28,463 nucleotides of DNA. It comes from Patescibacteria group bacterium (GTDB lineage: Bacteria > Patescibacteriota > Microgenomatia > PFEM01 > JAHIFH01). Position numbers and translations under genes: made by a program. Positions 1 through 7,615 of the stretch are shown one piece after another. Below the pieces are notes generated by a model. That model worked only from the letters and a program-made list of their open reading frames with translations. It had not been told where the DNA came from and did no database searches. The DNA lies in contig JAHIFH010000016.1 of assembly GCA_018900995.1 (NCBI GenBank), positions 1 through 28,463 on the forward strand, in the 5' to 3' direction. Position 1 is the first letter of the stretch, and each line of letters opens with the position of its first letter.

Positions 1-279
1 AAAAATCACAAGAGGAATACTTAAACCGGAGCCATAAACCGAATTGTATTCATAAAGCAGAGGGGCATTTTCTCGTTCTTGATAAATTTCATATTCAATA
101 ATAACTAAGTCAGGGTATTTTTCCGGTAGTTGTTCAAGAAGAACTGGGTCAACTTTGGCGCAATGGGGACAACCAATACCAGTAAAGTAAACTACGCATG
201 TTGATTCATCGGCCGCTGCCTGGCGAGGCAACAAAAAAAGACCAAATAGAAAAACAAAAAAAATTGCTAATTTCTTCAT
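1..279 (-). CDS. Secreted thioredoxin-fold protein, CPHC active site (3' end missing)
   Basis: The reading frame starts at ATG 279 and runs off the left edge after 93 codons. Residues 1-23 look like a signal peptide: MKK, a hydrophobic core rich in F and L, then PRQAAA before the mature chain begins at about D24. The mature part has a thioredoxin-type strand (VVYFTGIG) followed by C37-P38-H39-C40, a dithiol active site of the kind seen in thioredoxin/DsbA-like oxidoreductases. It probably acts outside the membrane on protein or haem-protein thiols, but the substrate is unknown. A C-terminal membrane domain (DsbD/CcdA-like) could lie beyond the edge. It begins 6 nt after the rpsI stop, so it may be co-transcribed with the ribosomal genes. 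Confidence 0.75.
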   Translation of the reverse strand, partial: MKKLAIFFVFLFGLFLLPRQAAADESTCVVYFTGIGCPHCAKVDPVLLEQLPEKYPDLVIIEYEIYQERENAPLLYEYNSVYGSGLSIPLVIF

Positions 280-285
280 AAAAAA

Positions 286-726
286 TTATCTCTTCGGAGA
301 TTGCTTTTTTGCCCTTGCTTTTTGGGCTAAGCCCGCTTTGCGGCGCTCTTTCATTCGGGGATCACGAGTTAATAAGCTGGCTTTTTTTAATGGAGAATGA
401 TAAGCTTCAGTGTTTTCTTTATCTAAAGCTCGAGCTAATCCATGAGCAAGGGCGCCTAATTGTCCATTTTTCCCAGAACCTTCAACTTTAATAGTGGCAT
501 AATACTTGCCTTCGGTTTCAGTCACCTGAAAAGGCTTCAAATAAATAATCTTATTTACTTCCCCCGGAAAATATTTGTTAATTGGCATATTATTGACCAC
601 TAAATCGCCTTTACCTTTAAACAGCCTTACTCGAGCGGTAGCGGTTTTGCGTCTACCAGTAGCATAGGTATAAGACTTTTTTCGACCTCTTTTATTTTTT
701 TTTGCTTTGGTTTTTTCTTTAGCCAT
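286..726 (-). CDS. rpsI: 30S ribosomal protein S9 (uS9)
   Basis: S9 binds the 3' major (head) domain of 16S rRNA, and its C-terminal tail reaches the P-site tRNA. The 146-residue product has a Lys-rich N-terminal extension of about 18 residues before the conserved YATGRRKTATARVRL start of the fold. It then shows the GxGxxG-like segment KVEGSGKNGQ, GLARAL, and RDPRMKERRKAGLAQKARAKK, ending in the expected Lys-Arg. The usual length is about 130, so the extra is mainly the basic N-terminus. It follows rplM by 17 nt, the normal L13-S9 pairing, here joined to the alpha operon. Confidence 0.97.
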   Translation of the reverse strand: MAKEKTKAKKNKRGRKKSYTYATGRRKTATARVRLFKGKGDLVVNNMPINKYFPGEVNKIIYLKPFQVTETEGKYYATIKVEGSGKNGQLGALAHGLARALDKENTEAYHSPLKKASLLTRDPRMKERRKAGLAQKARAKKQSPKR

Positions 727-733
727 AGATAAA

Positions 734-761
734 GATTTACGATTTAAGATTTATGATTTAT
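734..761. repeat. Heptanucleotide tandem repeat (GATTTAN x4) at the rplM/rpsI junction
   Basis: On the plus strand four 7-nt units follow one another: gatttac, gatttaa, gatttat, gatttat. The array supplies the last codons and stop of rplM (minus strand) and most of the 17-nt spacer to rpsI. Confidence 0.8.
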
Positions 762-1175
762 GAATTTTTTATCTTTATATGGATGTTCATCATCAACAAA
801 AACTTTCAATCTCGCCAATCGCCTATCTCTTAATTTATTTTGGGGCAACATTCCAGTAACCGCATAGCGAATAATCTTTCTTGGATCGCGCTTCATTAGT
901 TGAGTAAAGGTCAACTCCCGAAAACCACCGGGATAACCAGAATGACGGCGGTAAAGCTTTTGCTTTCTTTTTCGACCACTAATCTCTATTTTAGCTGCAT
1001 TAATCACTACTAGATAATCACCACAGTCCAGATTAGGGGCATAATAAGGCTTATCTTTACCCATTAAAATTTGGGCGATTTGACTAGCCAAACGACCAAG
1101 AATTTTTCCTTGGGCATTAATTAAATGCCACTCTCTTTTAATCTCACTTGCTTTGGTTACCTTTGTTTTTTTCAT
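744..1175 (-). CDS. rplM: 50S ribosomal protein L13 (uL13)
   Basis: L13 is an early-assembly 50S protein that binds 23S rRNA. The 143-residue chain matches the family from its first residues: EIKREWHLINAQGKILGRLAS, then the conserved KDKPYYAPNLDCGDYLVVINA, SGYPGGFRE, MLPQNKLRDRRLARLKVF and EHPY. The ATG at 1175 was chosen because it places the family-conserved N-terminus correctly and has GGCGGAAAG just upstream; the frame stays open to a TTG at 1226 with no homology. The start overlaps the rplQ tail by 32 nt, so the two are translationally linked. Confidence 0.96.
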   Translation of the reverse strand: MKKTKVTKASEIKREWHLINAQGKILGRLASQIAQILMGKDKPYYAPNLDCGDYLVVINAAKIEISGRKRKQKLYRRHSGYPGGFRELTFTQLMKRDPRKIIRYAVTGMLPQNKLRDRRLARLKVFVDDEHPYKDKKFINHKS

Positions 1176-1602
1176 CTTTCTTTCCGCCTTTGGCGGGTTT
1201 CTTTGGCTTTTCGGTTTTCTTAACAACGACTTTCTTTTTAGGCTCAGGCTTTTCTATTAACTCTAATTTAACCATCATCGCATCATCGCCTCGACGCCTC
1301 CCCAAACGAATCATCCGAGTAAAACCACCTGGTCGATCTTTAAATTTGGGAGCAATTTCATCAACCAATTTATGAACCGCTTGTTTATTATTCAAAAAAG
1401 CCGCCACGATTCTTCGGGCATGAAGAGTCCCTGACTTGCCCTTGGTTATTAACCGGTCAAAAAGCCGACGGGTGGCTTTGGCTTTGCTTTCCGTTGTTTT
1501 AACCTCCCCATGCAAAATCAAAGCGCTGATCAAATTTCTAAACAGCGCTTTGCGGTGGCTCCGACTCCGAGCCAACTTTTTACCAGCGACACGGTGTCTC
1601 AC
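1144..1602 (-). CDS. rplQ: 50S ribosomal protein L17 (bL17) with Lys-rich tail
   Basis: L17 sits near the 50S exit-tunnel rim. The core (residues 1-118) is typical: MRHRVAGKKLARSRSHRKALFRNL, ILHGEVKTTESKAKATRR and GGFTRMIRLGRRRGDDAMM. Residues 119-152 are an extension of Lys/Glu/Pro low-complexity sequence (EPKKKVVVKKTEKPKKPAKG). Part of this tail is encoded by the palindrome at 1184-1196. The start is GTG at 1602, overlapping the rpoA stop as GTGA, as expected for the alpha operon order rpoA-rplQ. Confidence 0.97.
   Translation of the reverse strand: MRHRVAGKKLARSRSHRKALFRNLISALILHGEVKTTESKAKATRRLFDRLITKGKSGTLHARRIVAAFLNNKQAVHKLVDEIAPKFKDRPGGFTRMIRLGRRRGDDAMMVKLELIEKPEPKKKVVVKKTEKPKKPAKGGKKDEKNKGNQSK
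1184..1196. repeat. Short GC palindrome (CCGCC-AAA-GGCGG) in the rplQ tail, upstream of rplM
   Basis: Perfect 5-bp arms around a 3-nt centre. It encodes part of PAKGGK in the L17 tail and lies about 9 nt upstream of the rplM ATG, so it overlaps the rplM ribosome-binding region. Confidence 0.7.
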
Positions 1603-2519
1603 GTTTTTTTCTTTTTCAGTCCCATTTCTTTTTGGGACAAAGCCGCCTCAACAATTTTAATTGATTTTTCGCCAAGATTTTTCACCTTAGCCAGATCTAC
1701 TTCAGTAGCAGTCACTAAATCAGCGACTGTGCCATAGCCTCCTTTACGTAAGGCGTTAGCAATCCTAGTGGGTAAATCAAGCTCCTCAACTGTCAATCTT
1801 AAATTCAAGTCAGGAGCTTTAATCCTAGTCTCCTTTTTCTTCGGCACTTTCTTAGGCTCATATACTTGATGAAAATAGCCAACCAAAATTTTAGCTGCTT
1901 GTTTTAAAGCTTGACTTGGTTTCAAGCTACCATCAGTAGTGATCTCTAAAACTAACCTGTCTAAGTCAGTTCGTCGACCAACACGGGTGGCTTCAACCCG
2001 ATAATTGACCTGAATTACGGGGCTGAAAACCGCATCAATCGGAATTTCACCTAATTTTTCTACCTCTTTTTCTTCAGCCGGCGAATAACCATAACCAAGT
2101 TCAACTAACATTTCCGCCTTCAAGCGATTTTTTTTGGTCGCCAAATTTCCAATCACCAAATCCGGATTAGCAATCTCTACTTTAGCTGGAGTTTCAATAT
2201 CACCGGCTTTAACTGCACCGGGACCAGTCTTTTCTAAACTCAACTTAGCGGGTTTTTTACCGTCATAACTAACTTTAACTTGCTTGAGGCTAAGGATGAA
2301 CTCCACAATATCCTCCTTTAATCCCTCAAGAGTAGAAAATTTGTGCTTAATTCCAGTTATCTTCACCTGGGTAATCGCCGCCCCAGGAAGAGCTGAAAGC
2401 AGTACTCGCCGCAAGGCATTTCCTAAAGTGTGGCCAAACCCTGGTTCCAAAGGTTCAATAACAAAATGACCAAAATCCTTGGTCTCTTTTTCTTTTTTAA
2501 TTCGAAATAAAGGCTCCAT
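1599..2519 (-). CDS. rpoA: RNA polymerase alpha subunit
   Basis: Alpha dimerises to nucleate RNA polymerase assembly, and its C-terminal domain contacts promoter DNA and activators. The N-terminal domain (about residues 1-225) has the dimer/beta-contact signature EPGFGHTLGNALRRVLLSALPG and RVGRRTDLDRLVLEI. The linker is Lys/Pro rich. The C-terminal domain (about 240-300) is present: LDLPTRIANALRKGGYGTVADL and KNLGEKSIKIVE, keeping counterparts of E. coli R265, N268 and K298. Length is 306 residues against 329 in E. coli. Start: AGGAGGT lies 6 nt from the ATG at 2519, a better spacing than to the GTG at 2522. Confidence 0.98.
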   Translation of the reverse strand: MEPLFRIKKEKETKDFGHFVIEPLEPGFGHTLGNALRRVLLSALPGAAITQVKITGIKHKFSTLEGLKEDIVEFILSLKQVKVSYDGKKPAKLSLEKTGPGAVKAGDIETPAKVEIANPDLVIGNLATKKNRLKAEMLVELGYGYSPAEEKEVEKLGEIPIDAVFSPVIQVNYRVEATRVGRRTDLDRLVLEITTDGSLKPSQALKQAAKILVGYFHQVYEPKKVPKKKETRIKAPDLNLRLTVEELDLPTRIANALRKGGYGTVADLVTATEVDLAKVKNLGEKSIKIVEAALSQKEMGLKKKKT

Positions 2520-2529
2520 CACGGACCTC

Positions 2530-3153
2530 CTATCTAGAATAGTATTCTACAATTAACTTATCATCAATACCTGATTCTATCTCTTCTCTTTCCGGCAGAC
2601 GAACCATTTTACCAACTGGGCCTTTTCTTTGCAACCATTTGGGCGCATTTTTCGCTCTATCTGCCCAGTTTTTTTCAACTGCCACTACCTTCATTGCCTT
2701 ATCGCCCAGGCGAACAATATCACCAGGTTTAACTTGATAAGAAGCGATATTTACCCGCTTATCATTGACATAAGCATGACCATGGCTCACTAATTGCCTG
2801 GCTACTGAACGAGAAGGTGCCAAACCTAATCGGTAGACAATGTTATCTAATCTCGACTCTAAAAGCTGGAAAAGAACTTCGCCCGTTGCTTGGGGATTTT
2901 TAGCAGCTTTTTCAATATAACGGCGGAATTGTCTTTCCAACACCCCATAAAGTCTCTTCGCCTTCTGCTTTTCTCTTAACTGCTGACCATATTCACTCAT
3001 CCTTCTCCTACCCCTAGGACCATGCTGTCCCGGAGGTACGCCGCCTTTTCTCTCAATCGGACATTTAGGTGAATAACAGCGCTCGCCCTTTAAAAAAAGC
3101 TTCACTCCTTCTCGTCGGCAAAGTCGACATTTAGCATCAGTGTATCTCGCCAT
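2530..3153 (-). CDS. rpsD: 30S ribosomal protein S4 (uS4), zinc-binding form
   Basis: S4 is a primary 16S rRNA binder that nucleates 30S assembly; in other bacteria it can also repress the alpha operon. The N-terminal zinc knuckle is complete (C9-x2-C12, C26, C31). It is followed by GGVPPGQHGPRGRRRMSEYG and the S4 RNA-binding domain (SRLDNIVYRLGLAPSRSVARQLVSHGHAYVND). Length of 207 is normal. AAGGAGAGG lies a few nt upstream of the ATG. It abuts rpsK directly (stop at 3154) and precedes rpoA, the classic alpha order. Confidence 0.98.
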   Translation of the reverse strand: MARYTDAKCRLCRREGVKLFLKGERCYSPKCPIERKGGVPPGQHGPRGRRRMSEYGQQLREKQKAKRLYGVLERQFRRYIEKAAKNPQATGEVLFQLLESRLDNIVYRLGLAPSRSVARQLVSHGHAYVNDKRVNIASYQVKPGDIVRLGDKAMKVVAVEKNWADRAKNAPKWLQRKGPVGKMVRLPEREEIESGIDDKLIVEYYSR

Positions 3154-3549
3154 CTAACCTCTCCTTTTCTTTCTTGGTCTGGGACCGTTATGAGGAATCG
3201 GGGTAACATCCGCAATTAAACTCATCTTGATTCCCACCGCTCTCAAAGCTCTTAAGGCTGAATCTCTTCCTGGTCCAGGACCTTTAATATAAACCTCGAC
3301 TTCTTTTACTCCATGAGCCAAAGCCTTTTTTGCTGTTGCTTCGACCGTACTCACGGCCGCAAAAGGAGTTGATTTTCTCGCCCCCTTAAAACCAACCTCG
3401 CCTGAACTTCCCCAACAAACAGTATTGCCTTCCAAATCAGTAAAAGTAATAATCGTATTATTAAAAGTGGCTTGGATATAGGCCTTAGCCTTAGCCACCT
3501 GCTTCGGTTCTTTTTTAGTTTTTTTTGCTTTAGTTTTAGCTTTTGCCAT
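3154..3549 (-). CDS. rpsK: 30S ribosomal protein S11 (uS11)
   Basis: S11 lies on the 30S platform and helps form the mRNA exit channel. After a Lys-rich leader (residues 1-22) the chain has all expected blocks: [60 protein letters not shown] and the C-terminal [18 protein letters not shown]. Length 131 is normal. There is no spacer to rpsD and only 2 nt to rpsM, so translation is probably coupled. Confidence 0.98.
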   Translation of the reverse strand: MAKAKTKAKKTKKEPKQVAKAKAYIQATFNNTIITFTDLEGNTVCWGSSGEVGFKGARKSTPFAAVSTVEATAKKALAHGVKEVEVYIKGPGPGRDSALRALRAVGIKMSLIADVTPIPHNGPRPRKKRRG

Positions 3550-3551
3550 AG

Positions 3552-3992
3552 CTACTTCTCACCCTTTAACTTTTTCTCTTTTTCTCTAGGCTCCCCGATA
3601 GTAATGCCAAGCTTTGCTAAATCTTTCTTCCTCATAGCGCCAACCGTCTTCCGCTTACCTTTCTTCGTCCGGGCATTAGACCGGGTTCTTTGGCCACGAG
3701 CTGGCAAGCCTTGAGCATGTCTTATGCCTCGATAACTTCCCGTTGTCTTTAACTGCTTAATATTTTCACTAATTATACTTTTTAGCTCTCCTTCAGTCGG
3801 GAGTTTATCGATTGCTTTCCGCAAACGAGTCACTTCTTCACTAGTCAAATCTTTTATCCTTTTGTTAGGATTAACTTTAGTCTCTTCCAAAATATTCTGA
3901 ACATTCTTTCGACCAATACCATAAATAGCGGTTAGACCGATATCTATTCTCTTTTCAACTGGTAAATCAACTCCGGCAATACGTACAGCCAT
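3552..3992 (-). CDS. rpsM: 30S ribosomal protein S13 (uS13)
   Basis: S13 is in the 30S head, touching the P-site tRNA and the B1 bridge. The N-terminal [32 protein letters not shown] and the C-terminal [27 protein letters not shown] are diagnostic. Residues from about 121 onward ([32 protein letters not shown]) extend past the usual 120-residue end and are strongly charged. AAGGG sits 5 nt from the ATG. It follows rpmJ by 2 nt. Confidence 0.97.
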   Translation of the reverse strand: MAVRIAGVDLPVEKRIDIGLTAIYGIGRKNVQNILEETKVNPNKRIKDLTSEEVTRLRKAIDKLPTEGELKSIISENIKQLKTTGSYRGIRHAQGLPARGQRTRSNARTKKGKRKTVGAMRKKDLAKLGITIGEPREKEKKLKGEK

Positions 3993-3994
3993 AT

Positions 3995-4183
3995 TTACCC
4001 TTGTCTTTGTTTATGACGGGGATTAGAACAAATAACATAAACTCGCCCCCGTCGGCGAACAATTTTGCAATTTTTACAAAGCTTTTTCACTGACGCTTTT
4101 ACCTTCATCTTTTTCGCGACCCGCTCCTTGGCGGGGAGAGAAAGGGCGGTCGAGTCTGCACTCAGTGCGGACGAGGCCGTCAT
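3995..4183 (-). CDS. rpmJ: 50S ribosomal protein L36 (bL36), possible repeat-encoded N-terminal extension
   Basis: The conserved L36 is residues 26-62 of this frame ([17 protein letters not shown]...[12 protein letters not shown]). Its zinc ligands C36, C39, C52 and H57 are C11, C14, C27 and H32 in usual numbering. The family protein is 37 residues, which would start at ATG 4108. However, the ATG at 4183 overlaps the infA stop as ATGA and has GGGAG 5 nt upstream, the same junction style as its neighbours. The ATG at 4108 has only AAGGAG about 15 nt away, inside a hairpin loop. The 75 nt between the two starts consists largely of palindromes and is open in frame. Either L36 carries 25 extra residues or the real start is 4108; I favour 4183 moderately. 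Confidence 0.85.
   Translation of the reverse strand: MTASSALSADSTALSLPAKERVAKKMKVKASVKKLCKNCKIVRRRGRVYVICSNPRHKQRQG
4120..4172. repeat. Two adjacent palindromes between infA and the L36 core
   Basis: 4120-4135 is a hairpin with arms cccgc/gcggg whose loop holds AAGGA on the minus strand. 4154-4172 is a 19-nt near-perfect palindrome with arms gtctgcact and agtgcggac. Both lie in the 71-nt stretch between the infA stop and the conserved L36 start, and both resemble interspersed palindromes in Patescibacteria genomes. Confidence 0.7.
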
Positions 4184-4401
4184 TCTTTCTCCCGATAAAC
4201 AATCCTGCCTCTGGCTTCATCATGCGGTGTTAATTCCACTCTTACTCCATCTCCAGGCATAACCTTAATGTGGTACATTCTCATCTTGCCTGAGAGATAA
4301 CATAAAAGATTCCGACCGTCTTTAAGCTCTACCCTAAAAGTGGCGTTCGGCAAAGCCTCAGTCACCACCCCAAGGACTTCTTCTTTTTTCTGCTTTATCA
4401 T
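4180..4401 (-). CDS. infA: Translation initiation factor IF-1
   Basis: IF-1 occupies the 30S A site during initiation and aids IF-2 and IF-3. The 73-residue OB-fold protein matches the family: [63 protein letters not shown]. The start is ATG 4401; the TTG at 4419 in the same frame lies beyond family homology. There is no Shine-Dalgarno. Instead a -35/-10 pair ends 8 nt from the ATG, so the gene may be read from a leaderless transcript in addition to the long operon mRNA. Confidence 0.97.
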   Translation of the reverse strand: MIKQKKEEVLGVVTEALPNATFRVELKDGRNLLCYLSGKMRMYHIKVMPGDGVRVELTPHDEARGRIVYREKE

Positions 4402-4409
4402 TCTAGAGT

Positions 4410-4438
4410 ATTCTACCAAAAATTAAACCTAACCTCAA
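4410..4438 (-). promoter_or_regulatory. Sigma70-type promoter for infA (leaderless)
   Basis: On the minus strand TTGAGG (4438-4433) and TAGAAT (4415-4410) are separated by 17 nt. The predicted transcription start falls at about 4402-4404, essentially at the infA ATG (4401). It occupies the 44-nt map-infA gap. Confidence 0.6.
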
Positions 4439-4445
4439 GCGTAAA

Positions 4446-5216
4446 TCAGGTATAATTCGCTTTTTTAGTCAAAACTATAGGTCCTCGCTTAGTCACTACC
4501 ACTGTGTTTTCAAAAAGCCCAGCTAGCTGCTCATCAGCTGTTTCTATTGTCCAACCATCATTATTAACTACTACTTTAGGCTTCCCTTGGGTATAAATTA
4601 TCTCAATGGCGAGAGTCATCCCTGATTTTAATTTTTCAGTATTGGCAATCTTCCCTTTTAAAAAACAAGGAATGGCGGGTGGTTCATGAAGTTTTTTTCC
4701 GACACCATGACCCACTAAAGCCTGAATTGGTTGAAAACCATATCTCTTAATCTCTTTTTCAATTGCCTGCGAAATATGACCGACCCGACTACCTGACTTT
4801 GCTGCTTGAACAGCTTTGGCTAAAGCTCTCTTCCCAGCCTCTAAAAACTTCTCATCCTGACTCCTGACTCCTGACTCTTCACTCTTCGCTCTAATCGTCC
4901 TCGCCATATCAGTATGAAGCCCTTGATAAAACATTCCTATATCTATACTGAGTAAATCGCCGTCTTTCAATTGATAGTCGTTAGGCACTCCATGAACTAC
5001 CCCTTGATTAACATTAAGACAACTTGCCCAATGATAGCCCTCAACCATTTTAAAAGAAGGCTTGCCTCCTTGTTTTTCAATGAGCTGCTCGGCGAGACGA
5101 TCAATTTCTTTCAAACTCATCCCCGGCTTAATCTTGATTTGCCCCATCACCCAAGCCAATTTCCTGCCCCCTACCTCCATTGTCTTAATTTCTTTGGCTG
5201 ACTTAAGGGGAATCAT
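4446..5216 (-). CDS. map: Methionine aminopeptidase, type I
   Basis: Removes the N-terminal Met from nascent proteins using two divalent metals. All five metal ligands are visible: D92, D103, H170, E205 and E236. The substrate-contact histidines H75 (GVVHGVP) and H177 are also present. Length is 256 residues, normal for the class. The segment AKSEESGVRSQDEK (about 110-123) after the second metal aspartate is encoded by a 7-nt tandem repeat and looks inserted into a surface loop. The ATG overlaps the adk stop (ATGA). The adk-map-infA-rpmJ order is typical of the spc/alpha junction in many bacteria. Confidence 0.97.
   Translation of the reverse strand: MIPLKSAKEIKTMEVGGRKLAWVMGQIKIKPGMSLKEIDRLAEQLIEKQGGKPSFKMVEGYHWASCLNVNQGVVHGVPNDYQLKDGDLLSIDIGMFYQGLHTDMARTIRAKSEESGVRSQDEKFLEAGKRALAKAVQAAKSGSRVGHISQAIEKEIKRYGFQPIQALVGHGVGKKLHEPPAIPCFLKGKIANTEKLKSGMTLAIEIIYTQGKPKVVVNNDGWTIETADEQLAGLFENTVVVTKRGPIVLTKKANYT
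4857..4891. repeat. Heptanucleotide tandem repeat inside map
   Basis: Five 7-nt units on the plus strand, each ending in ctc: ctgactc three times, then ttcactc and ttcgctc. They encode the SEESGVRSQ-type loop of methionine aminopeptidase. Confidence 0.8.
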
Positions 5217-5743
5217 TGCTCCAACCGGTTCATAATGTCCTGATAAATCGCCTCAATTGGTCTCTCGCCATCAACCTCTTCCAAAATTCCTTGCTGGCGA
5301 AAATATTTAAGCACAGGCTCTGTCTCTTGATGATAAATACGAAGCCTTTCGGCAATAAGCTCGGGTGTATCATCCTTCCGGCCTCGCTTTAATAATCTCT
5401 TAGTATTCTCTTCATCGGAAACATCAAGGTAAAAGATTTTATCTACTTTGAAAGGTTGGCCCTTTGCTTGACTGAGGGTCCGGGGTGATCCATCTAAAAC
5501 AAAGCCATTTTTGTATAAAGGTTTTTCGACTTCATTTTCTAAAAGTTCATTATGTTCTTTGTCTGGTACTAGATGGCCTTTGTCCAGAAGCTCTTTAACT
5601 TTTTTACCAAGTGGAGATCTTTCTTTAGCTACTCTCCGGTAAAGCTCTCCTGTTTGCAAGTGTGGCAGATTTAGCTTTTTAGCTAAAAGTTCTGCCTGAG
5701 TTGTTTTTCCCGAGCCTTGCGGACCCATTACTATTATTTTCAT
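5213..5743 (-). CDS. adk: Adenylate kinase, short-LID form
   Basis: Catalyses ATP + AMP = 2 ADP in the cytoplasm. The P-loop is G7-PQGSGKTT-15. LQTGELYRR carries the AMP-binding region. The FVLDGSPRT block (84-88) replaces the common DGFPR with DGSPR. R120, R122, R133 and R135 lie in [19 protein letters not shown]. The chain is 176 residues against about 214 for the long form: the LID is only a few residues (GRKDDT) and lacks the zinc or tetrad motif. It overlaps both neighbours by 4 nt (ATGA with secY upstream and map downstream), so it is translated in series with them. Confidence 0.96.
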   Translation of the reverse strand: MKIIVMGPQGSGKTTQAELLAKKLNLPHLQTGELYRRVAKERSPLGKKVKELLDKGHLVPDKEHNELLENEVEKPLYKNGFVLDGSPRTLSQAKGQPFKVDKIFYLDVSDEENTKRLLKRGRKDDTPELIAERLRIYHQETEPVLKYFRQQGILEEVDGERPIEAIYQDIMNRLEQ

Positions 5744-7026
5744 CGTAAAAAGCCCTCGTAGCTCCTCATTGTCATCATTGCTTCTAATTGGCGAGTGGTT
5801 TCTAAAATAACGGAAACAACAATAAGAATACTAGTTCCACCGATGGTCAAAGTAGCTATCCCGGTCAAGCCTTGGGCAATTGACGGTAAAATAGCAATCA
5901 AACCTAGGAAAATTGCCCCTGCTAAGGTAATCCGGTTCAGAATTCGATTCAGATAATTAGCCGTTGGCTGACCGGGCCGGATACCAGGAATAAAACCGCC
6001 ATACTTTCGGATTTCCTCAGCAATTTTATCGGGGTTAAAAACTACGGCTGTATAAAAGTAGGTAAAACCAACCACCAAAAAGAAATAAGTCAGGTTGTAA
6101 ATCACCCCATCAGGCTGGAAAATATTCGCTAGGCTACCGGCTATCTTAGCCACGGTTGGCTGAGGAACACCTTGTAAAAAATTACCTAACATTGAAGGCA
6201 AAAGAATTAAAGAAACAGCAAAAATAATGGGAATTACCCCCGCCTGATTAATCTTAAGAGGGAGATAAGTTGATTGACCACCGTAAATTTTTCTTCCTCG
6301 AACTCGACGAGCATACTGAATTCTGATTTTTCGACTGGACTCATCAATAATGACAATAGCAACAATAACCGACAAAGCCATCACTAAAAAGATAATCAAA
6401 TTAAACAAATTACCAGGTTCAAAAATAGCAAATGTCTGACCGAATTGAACGGGATAGCGAGAAACAATCCCCGCAAAAATCAACATCGAAATACCATTAC
6501 CAATTCCGTATTCACTAATCAATTCACCAAGCCACATTAAGAAAATTGTCCCGGCGACCATCGTCACCACTAGGTTAACCAGGTTTAAGGGGGACAAACT
6601 ACCAATAATTTGTTGATTTCTCAAAAGAGCATACATCCCCAAAGATTGAACTCCTGCCAAAGGCACGGTTAAAATCCGGGTGTATTGATTAATTTTTTGT
6701 CGCCCATATTCGCCTTCTTTAGACAATTCCTCTAGTTGAGGAATGACCATGGTAAGTAATTGGAAAATGATTGAGGCGTTAATGTAAGGGTTTAAGCCCA
6801 AAGCCATAATGGAAAAGTTAGCTAAAGTTCCACCAGAGAAAATATCTAACAAGCCTAGCAATTGATTTCGCTCAAAGAGTTGGCGGAGAGCGACAATATT
6901 AACGCCCGCAACCGGAATATGAGCGGCGAAACGAAAGAGAATAAAAATAGCGGTCGTAAACAATAGCTTCTTTCTCAAATCGCTAATTTTCCAAGCATTG
7001 ATAAGAACGGTGAGAATTCTGTTCAT
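5740..7026 (-). CDS. secY: Protein translocase channel subunit SecY
   Basis: Forms the inner-membrane Sec channel together with SecE and SecG. The 428-residue chain has about ten hydrophobic segments. Signatures include [13 protein letters not shown], the plug-region [70 protein letters not shown], the cytoplasmic loop [13 protein letters not shown] and a C-terminal [15 protein letters not shown]. The ATG overlaps the rplO stop as ATGA, the canonical spc arrangement. Confidence 0.98.
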   Translation of the reverse strand: MNRILTVLINAWKISDLRKKLLFTTAIFILFRFAAHIPVAGVNIVALRQLFERNQLLGLLDIFSGGTLANFSIMALGLNPYINASIIFQLLTMVIPQLEELSKEGEYGRQKINQYTRILTVPLAGVQSLGMYALLRNQQIIGSLSPLNLVNLVVTMVAGTIFLMWLGELISEYGIGNGISMLIFAGIVSRYPVQFGQTFAIFEPGNLFNLIIFLVMALSVIVAIVIIDESSRKIRIQYARRVRGRKIYGGQSTYLPLKINQAGVIPIIFAVSLILLPSMLGNFLQGVPQPTVAKIAGSLANIFQPDGVIYNLTYFFLVVGFTYFYTAVVFNPDKIAEEIRKYGGFIPGIRPGQPTANYLNRILNRITLAGAIFLGLIAILPSIAQGLTGIATLTIGGTSILIVVSVILETTRQLEAMMTMRSYEGFLR

Positions 7027-7565
7027 CTATTTTCCTTTCTTTTTTGTCTTTTTCTCTTTCTTTTGGTTGTTTTTGGTGGCTTTTCTTTTTTCTTAGCAAC
7101 GACTTTCTTTTTAACTTCAACCACTTTTCCTCCAGCTTTAACAATCTTTTTCACCGCTCCTTTAGAGGTTGGCAATTCCACTGTCAAAGCCACTTGTAAG
7201 TCGCCGTCGCCCAAAATCTTGACTCCCTGTTTCTTAGCTTCATCAGCGGCAACAATGCCTTTTTTAACCAAAGTGGTTAAATTGACTTTCTCTCCTTTCT
7301 TATAAAGATTAAGATATTTAACATTTACCACCAGAGGCTTAGGTTTCAAAGATTTAAATTTCCCTTTACCCCGTTGAAGCGGCAATTTTTTGAGAAATGA
7401 CTTTTTCGTTTTCGTTCCCTCAAAAGTCAAACTGACCTTACCGCGGGCTTTAAGTCCTTTAGCTCCTCGACCAACAGTATGACCGCCCTTGCCTGAGCCA
7501 TAACCCCGACCAAGTCTTTTTCTCTTTCTTTTGGTTGTTTTTGGTAATTGATTTAATTTAGCCAT
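7023..7565 (-). CDS. rplO: 50S ribosomal protein L15 (uL15) with basic C-terminal tail
   Basis: L15 is a late-assembly 50S protein. Residues 1-145 match the family: [55 protein letters not shown] and VKILGDGDL. From about residue 150 a Lys-rich tail follows, and [10 protein letters not shown] occurs both near the N-terminus (residues 8-17) and in the tail, encoded by a perfect 32-nt repeat. The start is ATG 7565 with GGAG 5 nt upstream; the TTG at 7601 would add unrelated residues. The start region TAAGCG-GAG-CGCTTA is itself a palindrome holding the Shine-Dalgarno. No rpmD lies between rpsE and this gene. Confidence 0.96.
   Translation of the reverse strand: MAKLNQLPKTTKRKRKRLGRGYGSGKGGHTVGRGAKGLKARGKVSLTFEGTKTKKSFLKKLPLQRGKGKFKSLKPKPLVVNVKYLNLYKKGEKVNLTTLVKKGIVAADEAKKQGVKILGDGDLQVALTVELPTSKGAVKKIVKAGGKVVEVKKKVVAKKKEKPPKTTKRKRKRQKRKENR
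7046..7077. repeat. 32-nt direct repeat, copy in the 3' end of rplO
   Basis: Identical over 32 nt to 7514-7545 and in the same frame; encodes [10 protein letters not shown] in the L15 tail. Confidence 0.9.
7514..7545. repeat. 32-nt direct repeat, copy in the 5' end of rplO
   Basis: Partner of 7046-7077. This copy encodes the native N-terminal [10 protein letters not shown] just before [11 protein letters not shown], so it is probably the source copy. Confidence 0.9.
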
Positions 7566-7615
7566 AAGCGCTCCGCTTAGAGCAAGAGAGCGGGAAAACA
7601 AGAGAGTAAAAACTC

